Source: Filimonas zeae
Lineage (GTDB): Bacteria; Bacteroidota; Bacteroidia; Chitinophagales; Chitinophagaceae
Reading direction: 5' to 3'
Length of the DNA: 64,000 nucleotides
Assembly: GCF_014641615.1 (NCBI RefSeq)
Contig: NZ_BMIB01000008.1
Span: 62,001 to 126,000 of the forward strand
The translations under genes were made by a program, and so were the position numbers. The notes beneath the pieces were generated by a model, which ran no database searches, was not told the DNA's origin, and was given only the letters and a program-made list of their open reading frames with translations. This document shows, piece by piece, positions 1-8,168 of the stretch (its first letter is position 1; the number at the start of each line of letters is the position of its first letter).

Positions 1-1
1 C

Positions 2-70
2 GATATTACTTCGGATGTGGTAAAGCTGCTGAACGAGCGGTATAAGGCAGAGAAGCCCGCTAAGAAATAG
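2..70 (+). CDS. C-terminal end of an upstream protein, possibly OmpH/Skp-like (partial)
   Basis: Only the last 22 codons are inside the window, ending with TAG at 68-70. The tail reads DITSDVVKLLNERY followed by a Lys/Ala-rich end. A final 'DIT..V...LN..Y' stretch is typical of the C-termini of OmpH/Skp periplasmic chaperones of Bacteroidota, so that is my guess, but 22 residues cannot establish a family. A hairpin with a T-run follows at 104-131. Confidence 0.4.
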   Translation, partial: DITSDVVKLLNERYKAEKPAKK

Positions 71-103
71 CGCTTACTACTATATTATAATTCATTATCT
101 TGA

Positions 104-131
104 AATCCCGTATTAACCACGGGATTTTTTT
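104..131 (+). terminator. Rho-independent terminator touching the next start codon
   Basis: AATCCCGT (104-111) pairs with ACGGGATT (119-126) across a 7-nt loop and is followed by five more T. The T-run ends at 131 and the ATG of the permease gene begins at 132. It may end the upstream transcript, or partly control entry into the permease gene. No antiterminator arm or leader peptide was seen in the 61 nt available. Confidence 0.75.
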
Positions 132-1541
132 ATGCACCAGAACGAGTTTAAACCAACGCTAAGTCTGCTTGATGGAACCATGATTGTAGCCGGTAGTATG
201 ATAGGCTCCGGAATTTTTATAGTAAGCGCCGATATGCTGCGCAACGTAGGCTCGTCCGGCTGGCTGATGATTGTATGGCTGATTACCGGTTTTATGACGG
301 TAGCGGCGGCAGTGAGCTATGGCGAGCTGAGTTCTATGTTTCCCAAAGCAGGCGGGCAGTATGTATACCTGAAAGAATCGTACAATCCGCTGGTGGGCTT
401 TTTATACGGCTGGAGTTTTTTTGCTGTAATACAAACCGGCACCATTGCCGCAGTAGGGGTAGCATTTTCTAAGTTTACCGCTTATCTGATACCGGGTGTG
501 AGTGAAGACCGGGTGCTGCTGGAGATGGGCAGCTTTCATATATCGCCCGCGCAGGTGCTATCTATTGTAACCATTATAATACTTACGTGGATTAATACCC
601 GTGGCGTTAAAAACGGGAAGATTATACAAACCACTTTCACCATTACCAAGCTGGTAAGCATATTCGGCTTGATTGCCTGTGGCTTGATAGCTACCAAAGG
701 AGATGTATGGCAGGGTAACTGGGGCGCGGCCGATACCTGGAGCCTGCATAAATTGAATGTAGATGGATCGGTAGCCAGCTATACCACAGTGGCTGCATTG
801 GGGGCTATTGCTGCTGCTATGGTGGGCAGTATTTTCAGCAGTGTGGCATGGGAGGGCGTTACATTTATAGCCGGAGAAATTAAGAACCCCAAACGCAATG
901 TGGGGCTGAGTTTGTTTCTGGGCACCTTCATAGTATCTATTGTATACTTTCTGGCCAATATTATGTACACCGCTGTGTTGCCGTTACAGGAAATAGCTAC
1001 GGCTGAAAAAGACCGTGTGGCAGTAGCTGCCTCGCACGCCATATTTGGTGATATAGGTACGTATGTAATAGCGGTGATGATTATGATTTCCACTTTTGGA
1101 TGTAATAACGGATTAATACTGGCGGGTGCCCGTGTGTATTATACTATGGCTAAAGATGGTTTGTTCTTTCGCAAAACGGGCGAGCTGAACAATTATGCGG
1201 TACCGGAGTTTGGGTTGTGGATACAGTGTGTGGTGGCGTGTTTGCTTTGCCTGAGTGGTAAATACGGCGACCTGCTGGATATGGTATCGTTTGTGGTAGT
1301 AATATTTTACGTATTAACTATTCTGGGCATTTTTATTCTGAGAAAGAAACGGCCTGATGCGGAACGACCTTACAAAGCCTTTGGATATCCTGTTTTGCCT
1401 GCCTTGTTTATAGTAATGGGCCTGGCATTTTGCCTGCTGCTGATTGTGTACAAACCTAATTTTACCTGGCCGGGCCTGATTATTGTGCTGTCTGGTATTC
1501 CTATTTATTACCTTGCAGTTGCAAAACGTAAAACCGAATAA
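132..1541 (+). CDS. APC-family amino acid permease
   Basis: A 469-residue inner-membrane transporter with about 12 hydrophobic segments, expected to carry amino acids across the inner membrane by proton- or exchange-coupled transport. TM1 holds the APC substrate-binding signature GSMIGSGIF at residues 21-29. The segment SVAWEGVTFIAGEIKNPKR at about 235-255 matches the TM6-to-loop motif of the family (GW/GxxxxxGEIKNPxR). I kept the first ATG because a later Met would remove the cytoplasmic tail and part of TM1. It has no Shine-Dalgarno and starts directly after a terminator T-run. The heptose kinase ATG follows 4 nt after its stop. Substrate cannot be told from sequence; LAT-type exchangers and polyamine carriers are alternatives. 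Confidence 0.88.
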   Translation: MHQNEFKPTLSLLDGTMIVAGSMIGSGIFIVSADMLRNVGSSGWLMIVWLITGFMTVAAAVSYGELSSMFPKAGGQYVYLKESYNPLVGFLYGWSFFAVIQTGTIAAVGVAFSKFTAYLIPGVSEDRVLLEMGSFHISPAQVLSIVTIIILTWINTRGVKNGKIIQTTFTITKLVSIFGLIACGLIATKGDVWQGNWGAADTWSLHKLNVDGSVASYTTVAALGAIAAAMVGSIFSSVAWEGVTFIAGEIKNPKRNVGLSLFLGTFIVSIVYFLANIMYTAVLPLQEIATAEKDRVAVAASHAIFGDIGTYVIAVMIMISTFGCNNGLILAGARVYYTMAKDGLFFRKTGELNNYAVPEFGLWIQCVVACLLCLSGKYGDLLDMVSFVVVIFYVLTILGIFILRKKRPDAERPYKAFGYPVLPALFIVMGLAFCLLLIVYKPNFTWPGLIIVLSGIPIYYLAVAKRKTE

Positions 1542-1545
1542 GTTT

Positions 1546-2541
1546 ATGGACTTTAATGAGTTATTTCAGCAGCTGGAGAAAGTACGGGTAGCCGTGGTGG
1601 GAGACGTGATGCTGGATACTTATTGGTGGGGAAAGGTAGACAGGATATCGCCGGAAGCACCGGTGCCTGTAGTGGCGCTGAATAAAAAAGAGCACCGGAT
1701 AGGTGGTGCGGGAAACGTAGCGCTTAACTGCGTGGCTATGGGCTGTGAAACCACTATTTTTTCTGTAATAGGAGATGATGTAGATGGTGAACTGCTGATG
1801 GGGCTGCTGCAGGAGCGTTATATAGATACCAAATACATTATCAAAAGCGGCGACCGCATTACCACTAATAAAATACGTGTAATGAGCCGGAGCCAGCAGA
1901 TGATACGGATGGATGCCGAGGTTACCGATGATATTTTAACCGAGGACGAGCAGGCGTTGCTGTATAACTTTACCAGCTATGTTAAACGTTACCAGCCATC
2001 GGTAGTAATTTTTGAAGATTACAACAAAGGAGTGCTTACAGAAGGTTTGATTACCGCTATGATTGCTACCTGTAAAGAGCACGGTGTGGTTACCACAGTT
2101 GACCCCAAGCGTAAAAACTTTTTTGCCTATAAAGGGGTGGATATGTTTAAGCCCAACCTGAAAGAGGTAAAAGAGGCGCTGAACCTGTTACCCGAAACGG
2201 TGAATGAAACCTCGCTCCGGAATATTCATGCGGAGCTGCACCAGGTACTGCAGCATAAAATATCGCTGATTACCTTATCGGAAAAAGGGGTGTTTTTTCA
2301 GAAAGGCAGTTCATCCCGCATTATACCTACACACATAAGAAATATTGCCGATGTAAGTGGTGCCGGAGACACCGTAATTGCGGTAGCTTCAGTGGTGTAT
2401 GCCACTACCAAAGATGTGCGGCTGGCGGCAGAAATGTCTAATATAGCCGGTGGGCTGGTATGTGAAGAAGTGGGTACGGCAGCGATAGGCCGCATTCGTT
2501 TATTACAGGAATGTAAGAAACTGCTGGTGGAGAGCCGTTAG
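1546..2541 (+). CDS. hldE: D-glycero-beta-D-manno-heptose-7-phosphate kinase (HldE/RfaE kinase domain)
   Basis: PfkB/ribokinase-fold kinase of 331 residues acting in the cytoplasm on the ADP-heptose route for LPS core. Near the N-terminus is VVGDVMLDTYWWG (18-30), then the PfkB signature IGGAGNVALN (52-61). The C-terminal signature DVSGAGDT (269-276) carries the catalytic Asp275. The adenylyltransferase half found in E. coli HldE is absent, so the protein corresponds to the stand-alone RfaE domain I type. A 21-codon upstream extension exists in frame but would lie inside the permease gene; the ATG at 1546, 4 nt after the permease stop, gives the usual N-terminus. Probably co-transcribed with the permease. 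Other PfkB kinases are possible, but the N-terminal motif favours HldE. Confidence 0.85.
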   Translation: MDFNELFQQLEKVRVAVVGDVMLDTYWWGKVDRISPEAPVPVVALNKKEHRIGGAGNVALNCVAMGCETTIFSVIGDDVDGELLMGLLQERYIDTKYIIKSGDRITTNKIRVMSRSQQMIRMDAEVTDDILTEDEQALLYNFTSYVKRYQPSVVIFEDYNKGVLTEGLITAMIATCKEHGVVTTVDPKRKNFFAYKGVDMFKPNLKEVKEALNLLPETVNETSLRNIHAELHQVLQHKISLITLSEKGVFFQKGSSSRIIPTHIRNIADVSGAGDTVIAVASVVYATTKDVRLAAEMSNIAGGLVCEEVGTAAIGRIRLLQECKKLLVESR

Positions 2542-2550
2542 AAAATTTCT

Positions 2551-2576
2551 AAGCACCCGCCACTTCTGCGGGGGCT
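2551..2576 (+). terminator. GC-rich hairpin after hldE (weak terminator candidate)
   Basis: AAGCACCCGC at 2551-2560 pairs, with an A/G mismatch, with GCGGGGGCTT at 2567-2576 around a 6-nt loop. There is no good T-run behind it, so termination is uncertain. Confidence 0.4.
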
Positions 2577-2612
2577 TAATTGATATTATTTAACCAATCA
2601 TCTTCTTTTTTG

Positions 2613-2645
2613 CTGAATATTCAAGTGGTGACACTGAATATTCAA
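2613..2645. promoter_or_regulatory. Tandem palindromic operator-like sites upstream of isoaspartyl peptidase
   Basis: The 12-mer CTGAATATTCAA occurs twice, at 2613-2624 and 2634-2645. Each copy contains the perfect 10-bp palindrome TGAATATTCA (2614-2623 and 2635-2644). The copies are 21 bp apart, two helical turns, so both would face the same side of the DNA. This is the expected geometry for two dimers of a helix-turn-helix regulator. The cognate regulator is not recognisable in the window. Confidence 0.6.
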
Positions 2646-2707
2646 AACTGTTCTTACCGGAATGCGTTAATTTCGGCGCGTTTAAAACCCCAACTTGAAT
2701 TGAACGT

Positions 2708-3655
2708 ATGAACAGGTATACTATAGTTATACATGGCGGAGCCGGAACTATTTTGAAAGAAGACATGACCCCTGAACTGGAAGAAGCCTACGAGAATGGT
2801 TTGGAAGAAGCGCTTACCGCCGGATATGGTGTACTGGAGCGTGGCGGCAGTGCGGTTAATGCCATTAAAGCGGCATTGGTACTGCTGGAAGACAATGTAC
2901 TTTTCAATGCCGGCCGCGGATCGGTTTTTACCAAAAAAGGTGTGCAGGAAATGGATGCTGCTATTATGGATGGCAGCACACTGGCAGCAGGTGCAGTAGC
3001 TTCTATACGTAACGTACGTAACCCCATAGAACTGGCTACCGAAGTAATGCGTAACAGTAACCACGTTTTTCTGAGTGGCAAAGGCGCTAACGATTTTGCT
3101 ATTAAGCAGGGCATAAAGCTGGAGCCGGATGAGTATTTCTTCTCTCAGTTCCGTTACGATCAGTGGAAAGCGATCCGCGATTCGGACAGCTACTCACTGG
3201 ACCATACCCACCAACGACTGGAAGAGCTGATGAAAGATAAAAAGTTTGGTACCGTTGGTGCGGTGGCACTGGATGCGCAGGGCAATATTGCTGCTGCAAC
3301 ATCAACCGGAGGTATGACCAATAAAAAATACGGACGTATAGGTGACAGCCCTGTTATTGGTGCCGGCACTTATGCGAATAATAAAACCTGTGGCATTAGC
3401 TGTACCGGCCACGGGGAAATGTTTATAAGAAGTGTGGCTGCGTACGATGTAAGCTGCCTGATGGAATACAAGGGCCTTAGTTTACAGGAAGCCATGGAAG
3501 TAGTGGTAAACGACAAGCTGGTAAAAATGGGCGGTGAAGGTGGAATGATTGGGGTGGATAGTGCCGGTAATGCAGCTATGGTGCTGAATAGCGCCGGTAT
3601 GTATCGCGGTTTAAAGAGCAGCGACGGCCAGCATGTAACGGCTATTTATAAATAA
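2708..3655 (+). CDS. iaaA: Isoaspartyl peptidase / type III L-asparaginase (Ntn hydrolase)
   Basis: A 315-residue Ntn-hydrolase that removes N-terminal beta-aspartyl residues from isoaspartyl dipeptides and can hydrolyse L-asparagine. The N-terminus YTIVIHGGAGT and the segment GRGSVFTKKGVQEMDAAIMD are family hallmarks. The autocleavage and nucleophile threonine is Thr182 in KKFGTVGAVALD, near position 179 of the E. coli enzyme. No signal peptide is visible, so I expect a cytoplasmic enzyme, whereas some relatives are periplasmic. It is preceded by two palindromic sites at 2613-2645 and followed by a strong hairpin, so it looks monocistronic and possibly regulated. Confidence 0.92.
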   Translation: MNRYTIVIHGGAGTILKEDMTPELEEAYENGLEEALTAGYGVLERGGSAVNAIKAALVLLEDNVLFNAGRGSVFTKKGVQEMDAAIMDGSTLAAGAVASIRNVRNPIELATEVMRNSNHVFLSGKGANDFAIKQGIKLEPDEYFFSQFRYDQWKAIRDSDSYSLDHTHQRLEELMKDKKFGTVGAVALDAQGNIAAATSTGGMTNKKYGRIGDSPVIGAGTYANNKTCGISCTGHGEMFIRSVAAYDVSCLMEYKGLSLQEAMEVVVNDKLVKMGGEGGMIGVDSAGNAAMVLNSAGMYRGLKSSDGQHVTAIYK

Positions 3656-3745
3656 TTTTCTGCCAGTTAAACTTATTGGCATGGAATTGGTCAATATAAA
3701 TACATGAGCAGGCAATGCGTTAAAACATTGTTTTGTTACAAAATA

Positions 3746-3788
3746 AAAGCGTTTCCAACCGGGGGGTACGGAAACGCTTTTTTGTTTT
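3746..3788 (+). terminator. Bidirectional rho-independent terminator
   Basis: AAAGCGTTTCC (3746-3756) pairs perfectly with GGAAACGCTTT (3770-3780) and is followed by TTTGTTTT. The other side is A-rich, so it can also serve the convergent M48 peptidase gene. Confidence 0.9.
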
Positions 3789-3822
3789 ATCCCTTTTCTT
3801 ATCCCTGGTACCAGGGGTATTT

Positions 3823-4869
3823 TTACTCTTCGGTATAAGTGGCTTCCTGTTTTATCTCTTTCCAGATAAGTTCCAGATTTTCCCGTGGCGGATAGTTGGC
3901 AGCAGCCGGTAGTTGCCGGATGATTTTCTGAGCGGCTTTTAAACGCTCTTCTGTAAGCGGGTGTGTACTGAGGAAGCTGATAGGCTGTATCTTTTCTTCT
4001 GCTTTTAAATCTTCCATCAGCTTTACCATTCCAATTGGGTTTACATGGTTTTGGCATAACAGCTCAATACCTTGTTCATCTGCCTCTTCTTCCAGCGAGC
4101 GGGAGTAAGATAGCTGGTTTAAATACGCAGCTCCGTTAAGCAACTCAGATGCTCTGCCAAATATCATGGATATAGCAAAGGATACAGACATATCCTTTAA
4201 TATAGAACGCAGGCTGTGCCTGTTGTTTACGTGTGTGGCCTCGTGGCTCAGCAGCGCCGCCAGTTCTTCGGGGCTGTGCAGGTGCTTAAGAATACCGGTG
4301 GTAACTATAATGGTACCGCCGGGTAACGCAAAAGCATTTACCTGCTTATCTTCTGTTACTACTATATGTAATTTGTATTTTCTGCTCAGCCGCAACTGAT
4401 CTGCAAATTGTTGTACATACTGCGTTTGGGTAGTATCTATTTCCTCTGCTGCCATTAAGCTGGTGTATATACCATTACCCAGTTTTTTTTCTACCTCTAC
4501 AGATATTACCCGCATACCAATGGCAGGTATAACCCAGGAGAACAGTACAAACACAAACAAGGCTGCACCTGCAATAATGCTTAGTATAAAAGGCAGTCTG
4601 CTGCGCGATGTTTTGGTGGTGGTATGGTACCGGCCAATTTCTTTTTCAATCAGTTTGGCTACGGTTTCCTCTGCTGGTATGGTAAGGAATATACTGGAAT
4701 CCGGGGTAAGGTATACCCATACTTTTCCGCCGCTGTTTTGTACAGTACAGGTTTGGGTAGGAACAGACGATATTAATGTATCGTTGCTGTAGATATGGAT
4801 TTGTTTATTGAATAAAAGAACCCGCACCTGTTCGGGGCGGGCACTTGTACCATCAAATAGTTCTGCCAT
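3823..4869 (-). CDS. M48-family membrane metallopeptidase
   Basis: A 348-residue zinc protease. The first 80 residues form a small polar domain. A transmembrane segment follows at about 92-116, then the peptidase. The zinc motif HEATH is at 209-213 and the third ligand is Glu260 in the ExEAD pattern at 260-264. The segment NAFALPGGTIIVTTGIL just before is typical of the family (BepA, LoiP, Oma1, HtpX relatives). The active site is probably in the periplasm, consistent with envelope quality control, but the substrate is unknown. It begins 9 nt after the mutS stop and is probably read from the mutS promoter. Confidence 0.88.
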   Translation of the reverse strand: MAELFDGTSARPEQVRVLLFNKQIHIYSNDTLISSVPTQTCTVQNSGGKVWVYLTPDSSIFLTIPAEETVAKLIEKEIGRYHTTTKTSRSRLPFILSIIAGAALFVFVLFSWVIPAIGMRVISVEVEKKLGNGIYTSLMAAEEIDTTQTQYVQQFADQLRLSRKYKLHIVVTEDKQVNAFALPGGTIIVTTGILKHLHSPEELAALLSHEATHVNNRHSLRSILKDMSVSFAISMIFGRASELLNGAAYLNQLSYSRSLEEEADEQGIELLCQNHVNPIGMVKLMEDLKAEEKIQPISFLSTHPLTEERLKAAQKIIRQLPAAANYPPRENLELIWKEIKQEATYTEE

Positions 4870-4878
4870 TGATGTAGT

Positions 4879-7515
4879 TTATTTCAGTAAGCTTTTAATT
4901 TCATTCAGCTTCATCAGTGCTTCCACCGGCGTAAGGCGGTTGATATCTATATTATCCAGCCGCTTTCTTATTTCATCAAACGTTTCGCTGTGCGTATCAA
5001 ATATAGACAACTGCATTTTTTGCTGTGTGCTCAGCTTTTCAATATTATCCTGCAGTTTGGCTACTTTAGGGCTGCTGCCATCCACGGGTTCATCATCCAC
5101 ATGCTTTTCTTCCAGCTGCTGCATAATATCTGTAGCCCGCGCAATAAGCGATGGGGGCATGCCCGCCATTTTTGCCACGTGAATACCAAAGCTGTGTGTG
5201 CTGCCACCGGGTGCCAGCTTACGCAGGAAGATGATTTTATTGGCAACCTCCTTATTGGTAACGTGGAAGTTTTTAATACGCGGCAGTTTGTTTTCCAGAT
5301 CGTTCAGCTCGTGATAGTGTGTGGCAAACAACGTTTTAGGGGCACTGGGTGAGTTGTGCAGGTGTTCTACTATACTCCACGCAATGGAAATACCATCGTA
5401 GGTAGAAGTGCCGCGGCCAATCTCATCCAGTAATATTAAACTACGGTCAGAGATGTTGTTAATAATACTGGCCGTTTCATTCATCTCTACCATGAAGGTA
5501 CTTTCGCCACCACTGAGGTTATCGCTGGCGCCTACACGGGTAAATATTTTATCAGTTACCGGAATATGCGCAGCATCTGCTGCTACAAAGCTACCCATAT
5601 GAGCCATCAGCGTGTTTAAAGCTGTCTGCCGCAGAATAGCACTTTTACCACTCATGTTGGGGCCGGTAAGAATAATTACCTGCTGACCTGCCGGGTCCAG
5701 TGTAATATCATTAGAGATATACGATTCGCCTGCCGGCAGGTTGCGTTCAATAACGGGGTGGCGACAGGCTTTGAGCGATAAGTCGTACCCATCGTGCAAT
5801 ACCGGCTTTTTATAGTTGTAATGCAACGCATTTTCAGCAAAGCAGGTAAGGCAATCTAATATGGCCAGAATGCCACCGTTGAGTTGTATAGGTGCAATGA
5901 ATTGCTGCAGATCGTTTAGCAGTTCATCGTACAGTCTTGTTTCAATGGCAGATATTTTATCTTCCGCACCGGTAATCTTCTCTTCGTATTCTTTCAGTTC
6001 CGGCGTAATATATCGCTCTGCATTGGCCAGGGTTTGTTTTCTGATCCATTCCGGCGGCACTTTGGATTTGTGCGAATTGGTTACTTCCAGATAATAGCCG
6101 AATACGTTGTTGAAGCTGATTTTGAGAGAGGAGATACCTGTTTTATCTGCTTCGCGCTGCTGAATGTTTACCAGATATTCTTTACCACCGCTGGCTATGC
6201 TACGCAGTTCATCCAGCTCAGCATTAATGCCCTCTTTAATAATGCTGCCTTTGTTTACTGCTACCGGTGGGTTTTCGGTAATAGTATTGGTAATTCTGTC
6301 TGCTATAGGCAGGCAGGCATTGAGTAAGCCGGATAAATGTGCCAGATAGGCATTACCGCTGTGGGCAGTCAGCTGCTTTATCTGATCGGTATAATACAGG
6401 CCTTTGGCCAGGTGCTGCATTTCGCGGGGATTAATCCGTTTAACGGGCACCTTGCTTACCAACCGCTCCACATCGCCACACTGTTTAATCAGATGCTGCA
6501 TTTGTTTGCGGGCATCGGTTTCTTTTATAAAAAGTTCTACCAGATCCAGCCTTTCGTTAATACGTGCGGCATCCCGCAGGGGCAGTAACAACCAGCGCTT
6601 CATTAAGCGGGCACCCATAGGGCTTACCGTGTTATCCAGCACTTTCAGCAGGCTGTTGGTTTGCTCGCCGGAGTTGCTTAACAGTTCCAGGTTACGTATG
6701 GTAAACCGGTCCATCCACAAATAATCATCACGCTCCAGCCTTTGTATGGTGGTAATGTGTTGCAGGTTGGGATGTTCCGTGTCTTTCAGATAATGTAAAA
6801 CCGCACCGGCGGCTACTATGCCCACCGGCATTTTTTCTACGCCAAAGCCTTTAAGACTGTGCGTTTGAAAATGTTTCAGCAGACTTTCGGTAGCAAAAGC
6901 TTCATCAAAAATCCAGCTTTCGAGTGTATACGTGTAAAACCGGCTGCCGTACGATTCTTTGAATTGCTTTTGATAACTGCGCTGGAATATTACCTCCGCA
7001 GGTTTCAGACTCTGTAATAACCGGTCAATATATTCCTGATTGCCCTCTGCCACAAAAAACTCACCGGTGGAGATGTCCAGAAAGGCAATGCCTGATTGAT
7101 CTTCATTAAAATGTACGCCTGCCAGGAAGTTGTTGCTGTTATGTTCCAGCAATTTATCGTTCATAGCCACGCCGGGGGTTACCATTTCGGTTACGCCCCG
7201 TTTAACAATGCCCTTGGCCTGTTTGGGATCTTCCAGCTGGTCGCATACTGCTACGCGGTGGCCGGCTTTTACCAGTTTATGCAGGTAGGTATCCAGCGAG
7301 TGGTGCGGAAAACCTGCCAACTCTGATGCGCCGGAGGCAGCGCCGTTGTTTCTTTTAGTAAGTGTAATACCCAGTACCTGGGCTGTTACAATGGCGTCTT
7401 CTCCAAATGTTTCATAGAAATCGCCCACCCTGAAAAGTAGAATAGCATCGGGGTATTTTTGTTTGATAGCCCGGTGTTGTTGCATTAAAGGTGTGTCTTG
7501 TGCCGCTTTAGCCAT
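4879..7515 (-). CDS. mutS: DNA mismatch repair protein MutS
   Basis: An 878-residue mismatch-recognition ATPase that starts methyl-independent mismatch repair with MutL. The mismatch-contacting Phe-x-Glu is Phe33-Tyr-Glu35 in GDFYETFGED. The Walker A loop TGPNMSGKS lies near residue 615, followed by STFMVEMNET and Walker B LILLDEIGRGTSTYDG. The longest frame would begin at 7722, but those 69 extra residues are low-quality sequence, overlap the divergent methyltransferase gene and would cover its promoter. The ATG at 7515 lies 6 nt after a TATATTTG box on this strand (7522-7529) and gives the standard N-terminus. The M48 peptidase gene follows. Confidence 0.97.
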   Translation of the reverse strand: MAKAAQDTPLMQQHRAIKQKYPDAILLFRVGDFYETFGEDAIVTAQVLGITLTKRNNGAASGASELAGFPHHSLDTYLHKLVKAGHRVAVCDQLEDPKQAKGIVKRGVTEMVTPGVAMNDKLLEHNSNNFLAGVHFNEDQSGIAFLDISTGEFFVAEGNQEYIDRLLQSLKPAEVIFQRSYQKQFKESYGSRFYTYTLESWIFDEAFATESLLKHFQTHSLKGFGVEKMPVGIVAAGAVLHYLKDTEHPNLQHITTIQRLERDDYLWMDRFTIRNLELLSNSGEQTNSLLKVLDNTVSPMGARLMKRWLLLPLRDAARINERLDLVELFIKETDARKQMQHLIKQCGDVERLVSKVPVKRINPREMQHLAKGLYYTDQIKQLTAHSGNAYLAHLSGLLNACLPIADRITNTITENPPVAVNKGSIIKEGINAELDELRSIASGGKEYLVNIQQREADKTGISSLKISFNNVFGYYLEVTNSHKSKVPPEWIRKQTLANAERYITPELKEYEEKITGAEDKISAIETRLYDELLNDLQQFIAPIQLNGGILAILDCLTCFAENALHYNYKKPVLHDGYDLSLKACRHPVIERNLPAGESYISNDITLDPAGQQVIILTGPNMSGKSAILRQTALNTLMAHMGSFVAADAAHIPVTDKIFTRVGASDNLSGGESTFMVEMNETASIINNISDRSLILLDEIGRGTSTYDGISIAWSIVEHLHNSPSAPKTLFATHYHELNDLENKLPRIKNFHVTNKEVANKIIFLRKLAPGGSTHSFGIHVAKMAGMPPSLIARATDIMQQLEEKHVDDEPVDGSSPKVAKLQDNIEKLSTQQKMQLSIFDTHSETFDEIRKRLDNIDINRLTPVEALMKLNEIKSLLK

Positions 7516-7521
7516 AGTGGG

Positions 7522-7529
7522 CAAATATA
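7522..7529 (-). promoter_or_regulatory. TAnnTTTG -7 box of mutS
   Basis: TATATTTG on the minus strand, 6 nt before the mutS ATG. It fits the Bacteroidota -7 consensus exactly. No TTG element at the right distance was seen. Transcripts would be leaderless or nearly so. Confidence 0.6.
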
Positions 7530-7600
7530 AAGAAGGCTGCAAATGTGCCCGACAGGGCAGGGGGGAATGTGGACAAAATGAGTGTAAGGGGGGAAAAGCA

Positions 7601-7608
7601 TACCTTTG
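7601..7608 (+). promoter_or_regulatory. TAnnTTTG -7 box of the SpoU-type methyltransferase gene
   Basis: TACCTTTG ends 4 nt before the ATG at 7613, implying a leaderless transcript, or a short leader if the ATG at 7628 is used. No clear -33 TTG. Confidence 0.6.
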
Positions 7609-7612
7609 CGCC

Positions 7613-8158
7613 ATGCGGAAACTTAGCATGGATGAACTGGGACGTAAGACTGTGGAGGAATTTAAGCAGGCTTCGAAAAATCCGGTGGTAGCTGTGCTGG
7701 ACAACATACGCAGCATGCACAATGTAGGCAGTGTGTTTAGAACAGCAGATGCTTTTTTGGTAGAAGGGGTGGTGTTATGCGGTTATACCCCGCAACCTCC
7801 GCACCGCGATATTCATAAAACCGCGCTGGGTGCCACAGAAACAGTAGATTGGATTTATACTGCCACCACGCTGGAAGCCGTACAACAGCTGAAAGCACAG
7901 GGCTACCGCATACTGGGTATTGAGCAAACGGTAGGCAGCCTATCGCTGGAAACATATACACCTGTACCGGGGGAGAAAATTGCGGTGGTGTTTGGCAATG
8001 AAGTGGAAGGGGTTGACCAGGAAGTGCTGAAGCAGTGCGATGGCTGCCTGGAAATACCACAACTGGGCATGAAACACTCGCTGAATATATCTGTAGCAGC
8101 AGGTATTGTACTCTGGAAACTAAGCGAACAAAGAATAATTGATTTAAAAAGAGGATAG
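7613..8158 (+). CDS. SpoU/TrmH-family RNA 2'-O-methyltransferase
   Basis: A 181-residue SPOUT methyltransferase that uses S-adenosylmethionine to methylate a ribose 2'-OH of tRNA or rRNA. All three SpoU motifs are present: NIRSMHNVGSVFRTAD (motif 1), VVFGNEVEGVD (motif 2) and LEIPQLGMKHSLNISVA (motif 3). It lacks the N-terminal substrate-binding domain of RlmB types, so the target nucleotide is open. A 50-codon upstream extension overlaps the mutS promoter and was rejected in favour of the ATG directly behind the TACCTTTG box. It is the first gene of a row with the prenyltransferase, ruvX, def and a secreted protein, all with short gaps. Confidence 0.9.
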   Translation: MRKLSMDELGRKTVEEFKQASKNPVVAVLDNIRSMHNVGSVFRTADAFLVEGVVLCGYTPQPPHRDIHKTALGATETVDWIYTATTLEAVQQLKAQGYRILGIEQTVGSLSLETYTPVPGEKIAVVFGNEVEGVDQEVLKQCDGCLEIPQLGMKHSLNISVAAGIVLWKLSEQRIIDLKRG

Positions 8159-8168
8159 AACAGTATAT

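Noticed and set aside
7516-7722. N-terminal extension of MutS by 69 residues
   Set aside because: It lacks MutS-like sequence, covers the promoters of both divergent genes, and the ATG at 7515 gives the usual N-terminus behind a -7 box.
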